Shown here: positions 1-6,521 of the stretch, in pieces
Position numbering within the stretch: the first letter of the stretch is position 1
How the letters are laid out: each line of letters starts with the position of its first letter
Assembly (NCBI GenBank): GCA_022839995.1
Contig: JALHIN010000014.1
Coordinates: 4,672 to 68,671 of the forward strand
DNA length: 64,000 nucleotides
From: 79-D21 sp022839995
Lineage (GTDB): Bacteria > Synergistota > Synergistia > Synergistales > 79-D21
Direction: 5' to 3'
The notes under the pieces: generated by a model
Told to the model about the DNA's origin: nothing
Seen by the model: only the letters and a program-made list of their open reading frames with translations
Database searches by the model: none
Translations under genes and position numbers: made by a program

Positions 1-1
1 T

Positions 2-718
2 CCCGGAAACGCAAGAGAGGCATTTGAACTTTCCAGGCTGGCCTTCGATTGGGCGGATCGATACCAGGTCCCTGTGTTCATCCTGACGGACGAATACCTC
101 CTGGACAGCATCTTCGAATTAGAATCCCTTCCGGTAGAGAGTGAACCCTTTTCCCGCCATTTCGTGGAAACGGAGCCGGGTTACGCGAGGTACCGGGTAA
201 CGGAAAACGGCGTTTCGCCGAGAGGGATCTTCGGCCACGGCCGGGGCCTGGTCCGTATCGACAGCCACGAACATGACGAGAAGGGACATATCGAAGAAGA
301 CTTCGACGTCCGCGAGCGCATGCAGAAAAAGAGAATGTCGAAACTTCGGCTCCTCGAGGCGGCAGCTCTCCCGCCGACCGTAAAGGGAGATCCCCAGGCG
401 CAAACCAAGGTCTTTTGCTGGGGGTCGACGGGACCGATCGTAGCCGAAGCGCTTGACCTGCTAGGAAGGGAAGATGTTTCGATGGTTCACCTGAAGCAGG
501 TTTACCCCTTGCACCCTTCTGTCCGGACCCTGGTGGAACAGGCAAGGAGGGTCGTCGTCGCGGAGGGAAACTCGACCGGCCAGCTTGCCCGCTTGATCCG
601 GCTTTACACGGGCAGGGAGGCTGAGCACCGGCTTTTGAATTTCAGGGGGCACCAGTTTTCCGTCGAGGAAGTTTCCGAGGGTCTCGGAAAAATCCTGGAA
701 GGGGGGGAACCGGAATGA
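2..718 (+). CDS. 2-oxoacid:ferredoxin oxidoreductase, alpha subunit (C-terminal part; 5' end outside window)
   Basis: The reading frame is open from the first base, so the gene begins upstream of the window. The remaining ~238 residues match the C-terminal half of KorA-type alpha subunits: a segment ending in FILTDEYL, then the C-terminal domain with the WGSTGP motif and VKQVYPLHP-like region (here LKQVYPLHP) found in these enzymes. With the beta subunit that follows it would oxidise a 2-oxoacid to the acyl-CoA and reduce ferredoxin in the cytoplasm, a typical step in anaerobic amino acid fermentation. The stop overlaps the next start (ATGA), indicating translational coupling. The substrate (oxoglutarate, branched-chain or other oxoacid) cannot be told from this fragment. 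Confidence 0.9.
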   Translation, partial: PGNAREAFELSRLAFDWADRYQVPVFILTDEYLLDSIFELESLPVESEPFSRHFVETEPGYARYRVTENGVSPRGIFGHGRGLVRIDSHEHDEKGHIEEDFDVRERMQKKRMSKLRLLEAAALPPTVKGDPQAQTKVFCWGSTGPIVAEALDLLGREDVSMVHLKQVYPLHPSVRTLVEQARRVVVAEGNSTGQLARLIRLYTGREAEHRLLNFRGHQFSVEEVSEGLGKILEGGEPE

Positions 719-1581
719 ATCCGAGGGAGTACGACATCGAGCCGGTCGATTTGTCCTGGTGCCCAGGTTGCGGCAATTTCCAGATCCTTTCGGCCCTTAA
801 GGAAGCCCTTGCGGAGCTGAAGATCCCACCCCAGGAAGTGGTGTTGGTTTCCGGGATCGGCCAGGCTGCGAAGACCCCGCATTTTATGAAGGGCCACATC
901 ATCCAGGGACTCCACGGGCGGGCTCTCCCCGTTGCCACTGGCGTGAAGGCGGCAAATCCAGGACTGACCGTTTTGGCGATCGGCGGAGACGGGGACATGT
1001 ACGGAGAAGGAGGGAACCACCTGCTGCATACAATAAGGAGAAATCCCGACCTGACCAATCTCGTTCACAACAACATGGTTTACGGGCTGACAAAGGGACA
1101 GGCATCACCGACAAGCCCCCTGGGGCTGAAGACCCCGGTCCAGGTCGAGGGAGTGATATCGGAACCACTCAATCCGGTGGCCCTGGCCATTTCGCAGGGA
1201 GCTTCGTTCGTGGCCCGGTCCTTTTCTGCTGAAACCGAGCTGACGAAGGATCTCATCAAGGCGGCGATCCGCCATAAGGGGTATGCTCTCGTCGATATTT
1301 TCCAGCCGTGCGTCTCGTTCAACAAAGTGAATACCTACAAGTGGTTCCGGGAAAACACGTTTGTGCAAGAGAGCAGCCCTGAGGAATTGAGAGACCGCCG
1401 TAGGGCAATGGAACTGGCCCTGTCTGGGCCTCCCTTCCCCCTCGGAATCCTCTACCGGGAAGCATCCGGAAGGCCGTCGTTCGAGAACCTGCTCCCGGCG
1501 TACCGGAGAAACAGTGAGCCCCTCTGGAAGCGGACTCCCGATCGTGATGGAATCGAGGCCTATGTCGAAACGCTTAGGTAG
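715..1581 (+). CDS. 2-oxoacid:ferredoxin oxidoreductase, beta subunit (TPP-binding)
   Basis: This 288-residue protein carries the thiamine-diphosphate-binding beta-subunit signature: CPGCG at residues 16-20, GGDGD near 90-94, and N-NMVYGLTKGQ near 119-129. The length is normal for KorB-type subunits. It would bind thiamine diphosphate and, through the CPGC region and other cysteines, part of the iron-sulfur centre, passing electrons to ferredoxin. The start overlaps the alpha subunit stop by four bases. Only 23 bases separate it from the next gene, a peroxiredoxin, so oxygen-sensitive oxidoreductase and peroxide defence seem to be co-transcribed. Separate gamma or delta subunits are not seen downstream; they could lie upstream of the window. 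Confidence 0.92.
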   Translation: MNPREYDIEPVDLSWCPGCGNFQILSALKEALAELKIPPQEVVLVSGIGQAAKTPHFMKGHIIQGLHGRALPVATGVKAANPGLTVLAIGGDGDMYGEGGNHLLHTIRRNPDLTNLVHNNMVYGLTKGQASPTSPLGLKTPVQVEGVISEPLNPVALAISQGASFVARSFSAETELTKDLIKAAIRHKGYALVDIFQPCVSFNKVNTYKWFRENTFVQESSPEELRDRRRAMELALSGPPFPLGILYREASGRPSFENLLPAYRRNSEPLWKRTPDRDGIEAYVETLR

Positions 1582-1604
1582 GGGAAACCGAAAGGAGGTT
1601 GGGA

Positions 1605-2219
1605 ATGATGACTGAAGACATGAGGATCAAGCCTGGGGACATCCTGAAGGATTTTCTGCTGTTCGACCAGGACAAGAACGAGTGGAGGCCTTCTTCTTGT
1701 AAGGGGAAGAGAATTCTGCTGTCCTTCCACCCCCTGGCCTGGACCCCGGTCTGTGCCGACCAGATGAAGTGCCTGGAGAGGGACATGGCAGTTTTTGAAA
1801 GCCTCGACACCGTGCCGGTGGGCATCAGCGTCGATTCTGTTCCCTGCAAGGCTGCCTGGGCAAAAGAGCTGAAGCTCGAGAAGCTGAGGATCCTTTCGGA
1901 CTTTTGGCCTCATGGCGCGGTGGCGAAGGAAATGGGGCTTTTCAGGGAAACGGAAGGCTTCTCGGAGCGCGCCAATGTTCTCGTTGACGAGCAGGGCGTC
2001 GTCGTTTTCTCGAAAGTGTACCCGATCTCCAAGCTGCCCGATCTTCAGGAGATCGTGCATTTCCTCAAGGAACTGCACCATGCCGGAGTGGAGGGGAATG
2101 TGCCGGCAAAACAATGCATGGTGGACTTGAAAGGCAATTCCCTTTGCGTTGAAGATTCCAGGAATGCGGGCATTCAGTCGACCTCTGACCGGCACTTGGC
2201 CGAAGGAGGGGAGGGATAG
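1605..2219 (+). CDS. peroxiredoxin (AhpC/TSA or redoxin family, cysteine form)
   Basis: The 204-residue thioredoxin-fold protein has the peroxiredoxin active site PxxxTxxC, seen as PLAWTPVC with the peroxidatic cysteine near residue 50. It should reduce hydrogen peroxide or organic peroxides in the cytoplasm. Further cysteines (near residues 32, 56 and in the C-terminal part) could act as resolving residues. ATG 1605 is chosen because AAAGGAGG ends six bases before it; ATG 1608 and TTG 1599 are alternatives. It lies between the oxidoreductase genes and a second, selenocysteine-type peroxiredoxin with a three-base gap to the latter, so the pair is probably made from one transcript. Confidence 0.88.
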   Translation: MMTEDMRIKPGDILKDFLLFDQDKNEWRPSSCKGKRILLSFHPLAWTPVCADQMKCLERDMAVFESLDTVPVGISVDSVPCKAAWAKELKLEKLRILSDFWPHGAVAKEMGLFRETEGFSERANVLVDEQGVVVFSKVYPISKLPDLQEIVHFLKELHHAGVEGNVPAKQCMVDLKGNSLCVEDSRNAGIQSTSDRHLAEGGEG

Positions 2220-2222
2220 TGA

Positions 2223-2723
2223 ATGCGTCCTGAAAAGGGGACACGGGCCCCGGAATTCAGGCTGGAGGCTGCTGGGGGAAAAACCTTCTCGCTTTCCGAT
2301 TTCAGGGGGAAGTGGGTGGTCCTGTTCTTTTATCCGAAAGATGGGACAAAGGGCTGAACCGAGGAGGCGGTCGCCTTTTCGGGCAGGATGCCCGAGTTTG
2401 AATTGGAGGATGCCGTCCTTGTCGGGATCAGCGCCGATTCGGTCAAGTCCCATGAACGGTTTGCCGAGAAAAACGGAATCAGGACCCTGCTCTTGAGCGA
2501 TCCGGAAAAGGGAGTGATCCGGTCCTACGGGGCCTGGGGGGAAAAAAAGATGTACGGCAAAATTGTTGAAGGGATCGTCCGCTCAACGTTTCTGATCGAT
2601 CCGGAAGGAACAGTGAGATGGACCTGGATTCCCGTAAAAGTGCCCGGGCATGCGGAGGACGTGCTTGAAACGCTCCGGCGGATAAAGGAAGATTTTCCCA
2701 AGCAGTCCGAAGGGGGGAAATGA
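2223..2723 (+). CDS. Bcp-type peroxiredoxin, probable selenoprotein (in-frame UGA = selenocysteine 45)
   Basis: Reading from ATG 2223 through one in-frame TGA at 2355-2357 gives a 166-residue protein collinear with bacterioferritin-comigratory (Bcp/PrxQ) peroxiredoxins: LSDFRGKWVVLFFYPKD, then GTKG-U-T, then GISADSV and IVRSTFLIDPEG. The UGA falls exactly where the peroxidatic residue belongs (PxxxTxxU; cysteine in ordinary Bcp, YPKDNTPGCT). The rest of the protein has no cysteine at all, so without selenocysteine it would have no catalytic residue. Frame is kept on both sides of the UGA, which argues against a frameshift. A purine-rich ribosome-binding site (AGGAGGGGAGGG) precedes the start. 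A SECIS-like hairpin follows the UGA. A plain nonsense mutation is the alternative. Confidence 0.87.
2378..2396 (+). promoter_or_regulatory. bacterial SECIS-like hairpin downstream of the UGA codon
   Basis: An 8-bp stem (TTCGGGCA with TGCCCGAG, one U-G pair) closes a GGA loop at 2386-2388. The loop starts 28 bases after the UGA and has G in its first position. As I know the model, bacterial SECIS elements have an apical loop about 16-37 bases after UGA with G among the first two loop bases, so this fits and would recruit SelB with Sec-tRNA. It lies inside the coding sequence, as usual in bacteria. Confidence 0.7.
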
Positions 2724-2724
2724 A

Positions 2725-3069
2725 ATGAAAAGACCTTTCGTTCCTTTCTTGGCATCGATCGTCCTGGTTTTCCTGTGCGGTATCGCTGCGGCGCATCCCC
2801 CCTCTTCCCTGGAGGCTGCTCTCCAGCCCGACGGGAAACTCCGGATTCTTGTTTCCCACACGGTCAACGACCCGGTAAAACACTTCATCAATCGCGTTGT
2901 CGTCTCCAGCGGAGGAAAGGTGATCGCCGAGGAAAGATTCAACCAGCAGGCGGACAGGACAGGGCTCGTCGTCGAGATCCCGGCGGGTGATCTCTCAAAG
3001 GGACAAACCGTGCTGGTCGAGGCGGATTGCAACATTTTCGGAAGCTTGAAAAAGGCCTTCACCCTTTGA
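2725..3069 (+). CDS. exported superoxide-reductase-like (desulfoferrodoxin-fold) protein with one metal ligand missing
   Basis: This 114-residue protein has a clear signal peptide (positively charged start, hydrophobic core to about residue 21, cleavage after AAA). The mature part resembles the neelaredoxin/superoxide reductase domain: HTVNDPVKHFINRVVV corresponds to the H-x-HYI metal-binding strand and EADCNIFG to the conserved CNxHG loop. Cys102 is kept but the following histidine is replaced by phenylalanine (CNIFG), so a complete four-His/one-Cys iron site is unlikely. It follows the selenocysteine peroxiredoxin directly and ends before a strong palindrome, so it is the last gene of the operon. 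Role could be an altered superoxide reductase, a metal carrier or a structural relative; the family assignment is from motif reading only. Confidence 0.55.
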   Translation: MKRPFVPFLASIVLVFLCGIAAAHPPSSLEAALQPDGKLRILVSHTVNDPVKHFINRVVVSSGGKVIAEERFNQQADRTGLVVEIPAGDLSKGQTVLVEADCNIFGSLKKAFTL

Positions 3070-3084
3070 ACCCGTTTTTTCCAT

Positions 3085-3126
3085 AGAGGAAGGGGAGGAA
3101 GCTCATGAGCTTCCTCCCCTTCCTCT
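3085..3126. terminator. perfect 21-bp-arm palindrome between converging genes
   Basis: AGAGGAAGGGGAGGAAGCTCA is followed at once by its exact reverse complement. It lies between the stop of the exported protein on plus and the stop at 3127-3129 of the minus-strand gene, so it probably ends transcripts from both sides. There is no classical U-run after either arm, so termination efficiency is uncertain. Confidence 0.75.
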
Positions 3127-3879
3127 TCAGGGCTTCCAGGAAAGCTCGGCGATTTTCCTGAAATTGAAGTTCAGGATCGCCTCGGCTGAGGGTTTCCCTC
3201 CCTCTGATAGGGCTTTGAAATCGCTCTCTAGGGCCTCGTAGGCCTTTTTCCTTCCCAGATCCACTTCATGTTCCCTGACGGTTTGAACAATTCGAAGAAG
3301 CTGCTTGTAGACCTCAGGAGCGTTCGTGAGTACGGGGCCCGTTTCCCCGAGCTGGATGCAGTAGACATAGGTCAGGATTTCCTTCCCCTGGTACTCGGGC
3401 AACCTGAAAAAGGCCGGGAGAGCCGGTGAAACATAGAGAAGGATTCCACGGGGAACGGAAAGCCTCGGGCGGATGGCATCCCATAGCGTTTCTCCGATAG
3501 GGCTGACCGCAAGCCAGAGTCGGGGCTGCCGGCTTAGAAGCGAGATCCAGAGAACGGTTCCCTGCGAACGGTCGTTCCAGTTGACAAATGAAAGTTTCCA
3601 GATAAGGTCAGGTTTTGAGTCCCGATCCACTTTCAGGGTGGAAGAAATTTCCCCGGTAAGCGAAAAGCCAACGATCTCTGTTACGGGCTGGATTCCCGCA
3701 GGTGTCCGGAGGACGGCTTGGGACACGACACCGGCTTCTTCCCTTAGGACGAGATAGATGGGATAACCGGGAACGGAAAGGACCCGGGTGTGCGCAAACG
3801 CGGTCCGGCTTCCGGCAATAACCGCAAAAACGGCAAGGAGCCATGCGATAGTGAGGACTCGTTTACGTGTTCCTTGCAT
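3127..3879 (-). CDS. hypothetical exported protein
   Basis: I do not recognise a family for this 250-residue protein. It starts with a typical signal peptide (MQGTRKRV, hydrophobic stretch, AFA-H cleavage near residue 29). The mature part is rich in beta-type sequence in its first half (repeated short hydrophobic strands, PVTEIVGFSLTG) and helical near the end (residues 185-235). It contains one cysteine only, so no disulfide within the monomer. It follows folK on the minus strand with a 24-base gap and appears to be the last gene of the folP-folK transcript, but nothing ties it to folate synthesis; a periplasmic role is inferred from the signal peptide. Confidence 0.75.
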   Translation of the reverse strand: MQGTRKRVLTIAWLLAVFAVIAGSRTAFAHTRVLSVPGYPIYLVLREEAGVVSQAVLRTPAGIQPVTEIVGFSLTGEISSTLKVDRDSKPDLIWKLSFVNWNDRSQGTVLWISLLSRQPRLWLAVSPIGETLWDAIRPRLSVPRGILLYVSPALPAFFRLPEYQGKEILTYVYCIQLGETGPVLTNAPEVYKQLLRIVQTVREHEVDLGRKKAYEALESDFKALSEGGKPSAEAILNFNFRKIAELSWKP

Positions 3880-3903
3880 CGAAAAACCTCCCTTGAGAAA
3901 GGG

Positions 3904-4404
3904 TTAAAGGCAGGTGATGCGCGAGAAAGTCGCATCTTCCGCCTTGAAGCGTTCGGCCAGGACGATGATCTCCAGCCCCAGTACGGGGTGAATCCAGCTC
4001 GGCGCGATTTCAGCCAAAGGAACGAGCACGAAAGCCCTTTCGGCGATTTGGGGATGCGGGATTTTCAAAGACTCGTCCTCGTAAACGAGATCCGGTATCA
4101 GGAGCAGGTCAAGGTCGATTTCTCTCGGTCCCCACCTTTCTCTTTCCTTCCGGCCCATTTCTTTTTCGATTGTTTTCAGGAGGGCAAGGATGGAAGGCGG
4201 GGATTCTCCGATTTCCAAGATCAGGGCAGCATTTAGGAATCGGGGCTGATTCGTGAACCCGAAAGGTGGAGTTTCAAAAACGGTGCTCGTGGCAAGGACC
4301 GTTCCCTTTTCCCGGAGGCGGGCGACGGCCTGCCTGAGGTTCCCCAGGCGGTCACCGAGGTTGCTGCCAAGCCCGATGGCCGCTCTTGTCCGCGCCAGGG
4401 TCAT
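3904..4404 (-). CDS. folK: 2-amino-4-hydroxy-6-hydroxymethyldihydropteridine pyrophosphokinase
   Basis: FolK transfers pyrophosphate from ATP to the hydroxymethyl-dihydropterin, making the substrate of dihydropteroate synthase. The 166-residue protein shows the family landmarks: IGLGSNLGDR near the start, the STVFETPPFG substrate loop, QPRFLNAAL, and the RWGPREIDLDLLL signature that binds ATP and magnesium. The longest frame reaches 4497, but ATG 4404 gives the normal N-terminus and overlaps the folP stop in an ATGA, so this start is preferred. Folate synthesis genes folB and folE are not beside it; a FolE2 and a PTPS-type protein are 41 kb away in this window. Confidence 0.95.
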   Translation of the reverse strand: MTLARTRAAIGLGSNLGDRLGNLRQAVARLREKGTVLATSTVFETPPFGFTNQPRFLNAALILEIGESPPSILALLKTIEKEMGRKERERWGPREIDLDLLLIPDLVYEDESLKIPHPQIAERAFVLVPLAEIAPSWIHPVLGLEIIVLAERFKAEDATFSRITCL

Positions 4405-5612
4405 GACGCCCCCCTGACGGCATCGATCATCTGGATGACACGGGAATTCTCCCTGACGTCGTGGACCCGGACCAGGGAAACGCCCTGCCAGGCGCAAAGT
4501 GCCGTCAGCGCGAGGGTTCCCTCCAGGCGGTCTGCAGGGGAAGGCAAGGAAAGGACGTGGCCGATGGTGCTTTTTCGTGAATGACCGATCAGCAGGGGAC
4601 GTCCCAGCGTGGAGAAGGCCTTTGAATGTTTCAGGAGGCTCAGGTTATGGCAGGGGTTCTTCGCGAAACCGAGCCCCGGGTCGAGGATTACGGCTTCTTC
4701 CCTGATCCCTTCATTGACCGCATTTTTCAGGGATTTCTCCAATTCTTGCAGGACTTCTCCTACCACGTCCCCGTAAGAAGGGTTCTCCTGCATGGTCCGG
4801 GGCGTTTCCCGGCTGTGCATCAGGATCACCGGGACTTGAAGCCGTGACAGGGTTGTTGGCATTTCGGGATCGTACCGCAGGCCCGAAACATCGTTGACGA
4901 TGTCGGCTCCAGCTTCCACTGCGGCCTGGGCAACGACGGCCTTCCGGGTATCCACCGAGAGGACACAGCCAGGCAGGATGCGGCGGATTCCCATCACGAC
5001 GGGAATGATGCGTTCGATCTCCTCCCGGGGATCCAGGTCCAGAGCGCCGGGCCGTGTCGATTCCCCGCCGATGTCCACGATGTCCGCGCCTTCTTCGAAC
5101 TGGGCGAGAGCCGTCCGGATAGCCTCATTTGGTTCAAGTCGGCGGCTTCCTTCAAAAAAGGAATCTCCCGTGACATTTACAATGCCCATGATTTTGGTCC
5201 GTCCACCGAGCGTCAATTTCCTGCCGCCGGGAAGGGGGATGTCCCAGCTGGATCTCCGGGAGTTGGAGAGGGCCTCAGAAAGAGCGAGCCTGAACTCGCC
5301 AAGCCCCCAGTAGGGCATGGATTCAAGCTTTTCCAGCAAACGGCAGTATTGTCCCGGCGTGCCGATGAACAAGGCATCGGTGACGGGGACCCCGCAGTCG
5401 ATCGTTCTGCGGTGCACGATCACGTCTCCCCCGCGCGAAAGCATTTCCTGCTTGAGTGCGTTGGCTGCCCGAACGTCGATTTCCTTGACGAAAAAAAGGA
5501 GCGTTTCCTTTTTTGCTGCGAAATAGGGCACGCTTCGCCGGTCGGCGCCTATCCTGTCGATTTGGTCGAGGAGTTCCTGCTCGGTCATCTTGTCCAGTAA
5601 ATAAAGATTCAT
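4401..5612 (-). CDS. folP: dihydropteroate synthase with ~130-residue N-terminal extension
   Basis: FolP joins 4-aminobenzoate to the pterin pyrophosphate to give dihydropteroate. The catalytic TIM barrel occupies about residues 131-400: IMGIVNVTGDSFF, then DIVDIGGESTRPG, CVLSVDTRKA, VNDVSG, LMHSR and LLIGHSRKS all match DHPS. Two oddities are visible. The usual NVTPDSF motif reads NVTGDSF. The protein is 403 residues rather than about 270-280 because of an N-terminal domain (residues 1-130) without catalytic motifs; longer DHPS proteins of this sort are known to me from some anaerobic Firmicutes. A GAGGG ribosome-binding site precedes ATG 5612. Co-transcribed with folK. Confidence 0.93.
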   Translation of the reverse strand: MNLYLLDKMTEQELLDQIDRIGADRRSVPYFAAKKETLLFFVKEIDVRAANALKQEMLSRGGDVIVHRRTIDCGVPVTDALFIGTPGQYCRLLEKLESMPYWGLGEFRLALSEALSNSRRSSWDIPLPGGRKLTLGGRTKIMGIVNVTGDSFFEGSRRLEPNEAIRTALAQFEEGADIVDIGGESTRPGALDLDPREEIERIIPVVMGIRRILPGCVLSVDTRKAVVAQAAVEAGADIVNDVSGLRYDPEMPTTLSRLQVPVILMHSRETPRTMQENPSYGDVVGEVLQELEKSLKNAVNEGIREEAVILDPGLGFAKNPCHNLSLLKHSKAFSTLGRPLLIGHSRKSTIGHVLSLPSPADRLEGTLALTALCAWQGVSLVRVHDVRENSRVIQMIDAVRGAS

Positions 5613-5656
5613 GGTCCCTCTTCTTTTGAAAAGAAATTCGAAGCTACCGCGAATGG

Positions 5657-5685
5657 ATGTTATCGCCTCGCCGGGAAGGGGTCAA
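5657..5685 (-). promoter_or_regulatory. predicted sigma-70-type promoter of folP-folK
   Basis: On the minus strand TTGACC (5685-5680) and TAACAT (5662-5657) are separated by exactly 17 bases, 45 bases before the folP start. This suggests folP-folK and the exported gene are transcribed separately from the upstream phosphatase gene. Confidence 0.55.
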
Positions 5686-5703
5686 GCCAGGGATGGAGTC
5701 GGC

Positions 5704-6351
5704 TCAGACCCACTCCTGCACGATTTCTGAAAGGTGCCGGCTCTGGTTCAGCAGCGTCAGGCAATATCCGCGCTTTTCCTCGTGAACGAGAACGGAGTAT
5801 GAGGCCGTGTCCACGTGAAGTTTCCAGAAAGAGGGTTCGGCTATTCCCAGGCAAGCAGCCAGAAGGGGTTTGATTACGGCGCGGTGGGAGACGATGGCGA
5901 TGGTCTGCCCCGGGTGGGTTCTGACGAGATGTTCCAGGTTGGAAAAAGACCTCCTTTGGACTTCTGCCAGCGATTCCCCCCCGGGGATGTGAAGCCGATC
6001 CGGATGTTCGAGCCAAAGCCTCCATTCCTCAGGGTATTCCTGTTCGACCTCTTTTTTGGGGCGCCCTTCCCATATGCCCAATGCGATGTTGTTGAACCCG
6101 GCCCTGATTTCCCACTCCGCGTTGCAGGCGCGTGAAATCCTGGAAGCGGTTTCGGTTGCACGGGAGAGGGGGCTGGAAAAGATCCTGGAGATCCCGAGAT
6201 TCTTCAGCTCGGCGGCGAGAGCTTCGGCCTGCCGGATTCCGTTTTCGTTCAGGGGAAAATCGCACCTGCCCCTGAACAGCCCCTCGCGGTTTCCTTCGCA
6301 TTCTCCGTGCCTGACGACGACGACAGTTGTTCGAACGACCGGTTGAACCAA
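5704..6351 (-). CDS. histidine phosphatase family protein (phosphoglycerate-mutase-like)
   Basis: The 215-residue protein has the RHGE catalytic motif near its N-terminus (VVVRHGECEGN, the histidine being the phosphorylated one), the second conserved region FSSPLSRATETA and the late SHRAVIKPLL histidine. Members remove phosphate from varied small molecules (e.g. alpha-ribazole phosphate, phosphosugars), and the substrate cannot be read from sequence. The open frame extends to 6447, but a GGAGGG site lies six bases before TTG 6351, giving a typical short N-terminus ahead of RHGE; ATG 6375 is an alternative. It is divergent from hrcA, whose promoter lies about 80 bases beyond its start. Confidence 0.85.
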   Translation of the reverse strand: MVQPVVRTTVVVVRHGECEGNREGLFRGRCDFPLNENGIRQAEALAAELKNLGISRIFSSPLSRATETASRISRACNAEWEIRAGFNNIALGIWEGRPKKEVEQEYPEEWRLWLEHPDRLHIPGGESLAEVQRRSFSNLEHLVRTHPGQTIAIVSHRAVIKPLLAACLGIAEPSFWKLHVDTASYSVLVHEEKRGYCLTLLNQSRHLSEIVQEWV

Positions 6352-6427
6352 TTTGCACCCTCCTTCAGGCATCGAATCGAAATCCATTCTATTGTAACGG
6401 CTTCGGTGAGGAGCTTTTTGACTTGTG

Positions 6428-6456
6428 TTGACAATCCGCCGGGTCATTGATACCCT
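6428..6456 (+). promoter_or_regulatory. predicted promoter of the hrcA operon
   Basis: A perfect -35 box TTGACA (6428-6433) is followed 17 bases later by TACCCT (6451-6456), which keeps the T, A and final T of the -10 box. Transcription would start just before the CIRCE operator, the normal arrangement for HrcA repression. Confidence 0.6.
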
Positions 6457-6472
6457 ACCGGACGGATAGATT

Positions 6473-6499
6473 TTGGCACTCTCGTCTCTTGAGTGCCAA
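6473..6499 (+). promoter_or_regulatory. CIRCE operator (HrcA binding site)
   Basis: TTGGCACTC, nine bases, GAGTGCCAA: a perfect 9-bp inverted repeat with the 9-base spacer of CIRCE (consensus TTAGCACTC-N9-GAGTGCTAA; the A/T change is compensated in both arms). It sits between the promoter and hrcA, so HrcA very likely represses its own operon, released on heat shock. Confidence 0.95.
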
Positions 6500-6521
6500 C
6501 CGGAAGGGGGAGGTGAAGAAC

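Noticed and set aside
2388..2723. Short 111-residue protein starting after the UGA
   Set aside because: It lacks the active site, has no ribosome-binding site, and the upstream frame matches the missing half of a peroxiredoxin perfectly.
6447..6521. N-terminal extension of HrcA from ATG 6447
   Set aside because: This stretch contains the -10 box region and the CIRCE operator and encodes nothing like HrcA; a good ribosome-binding site sits before ATG 6522.
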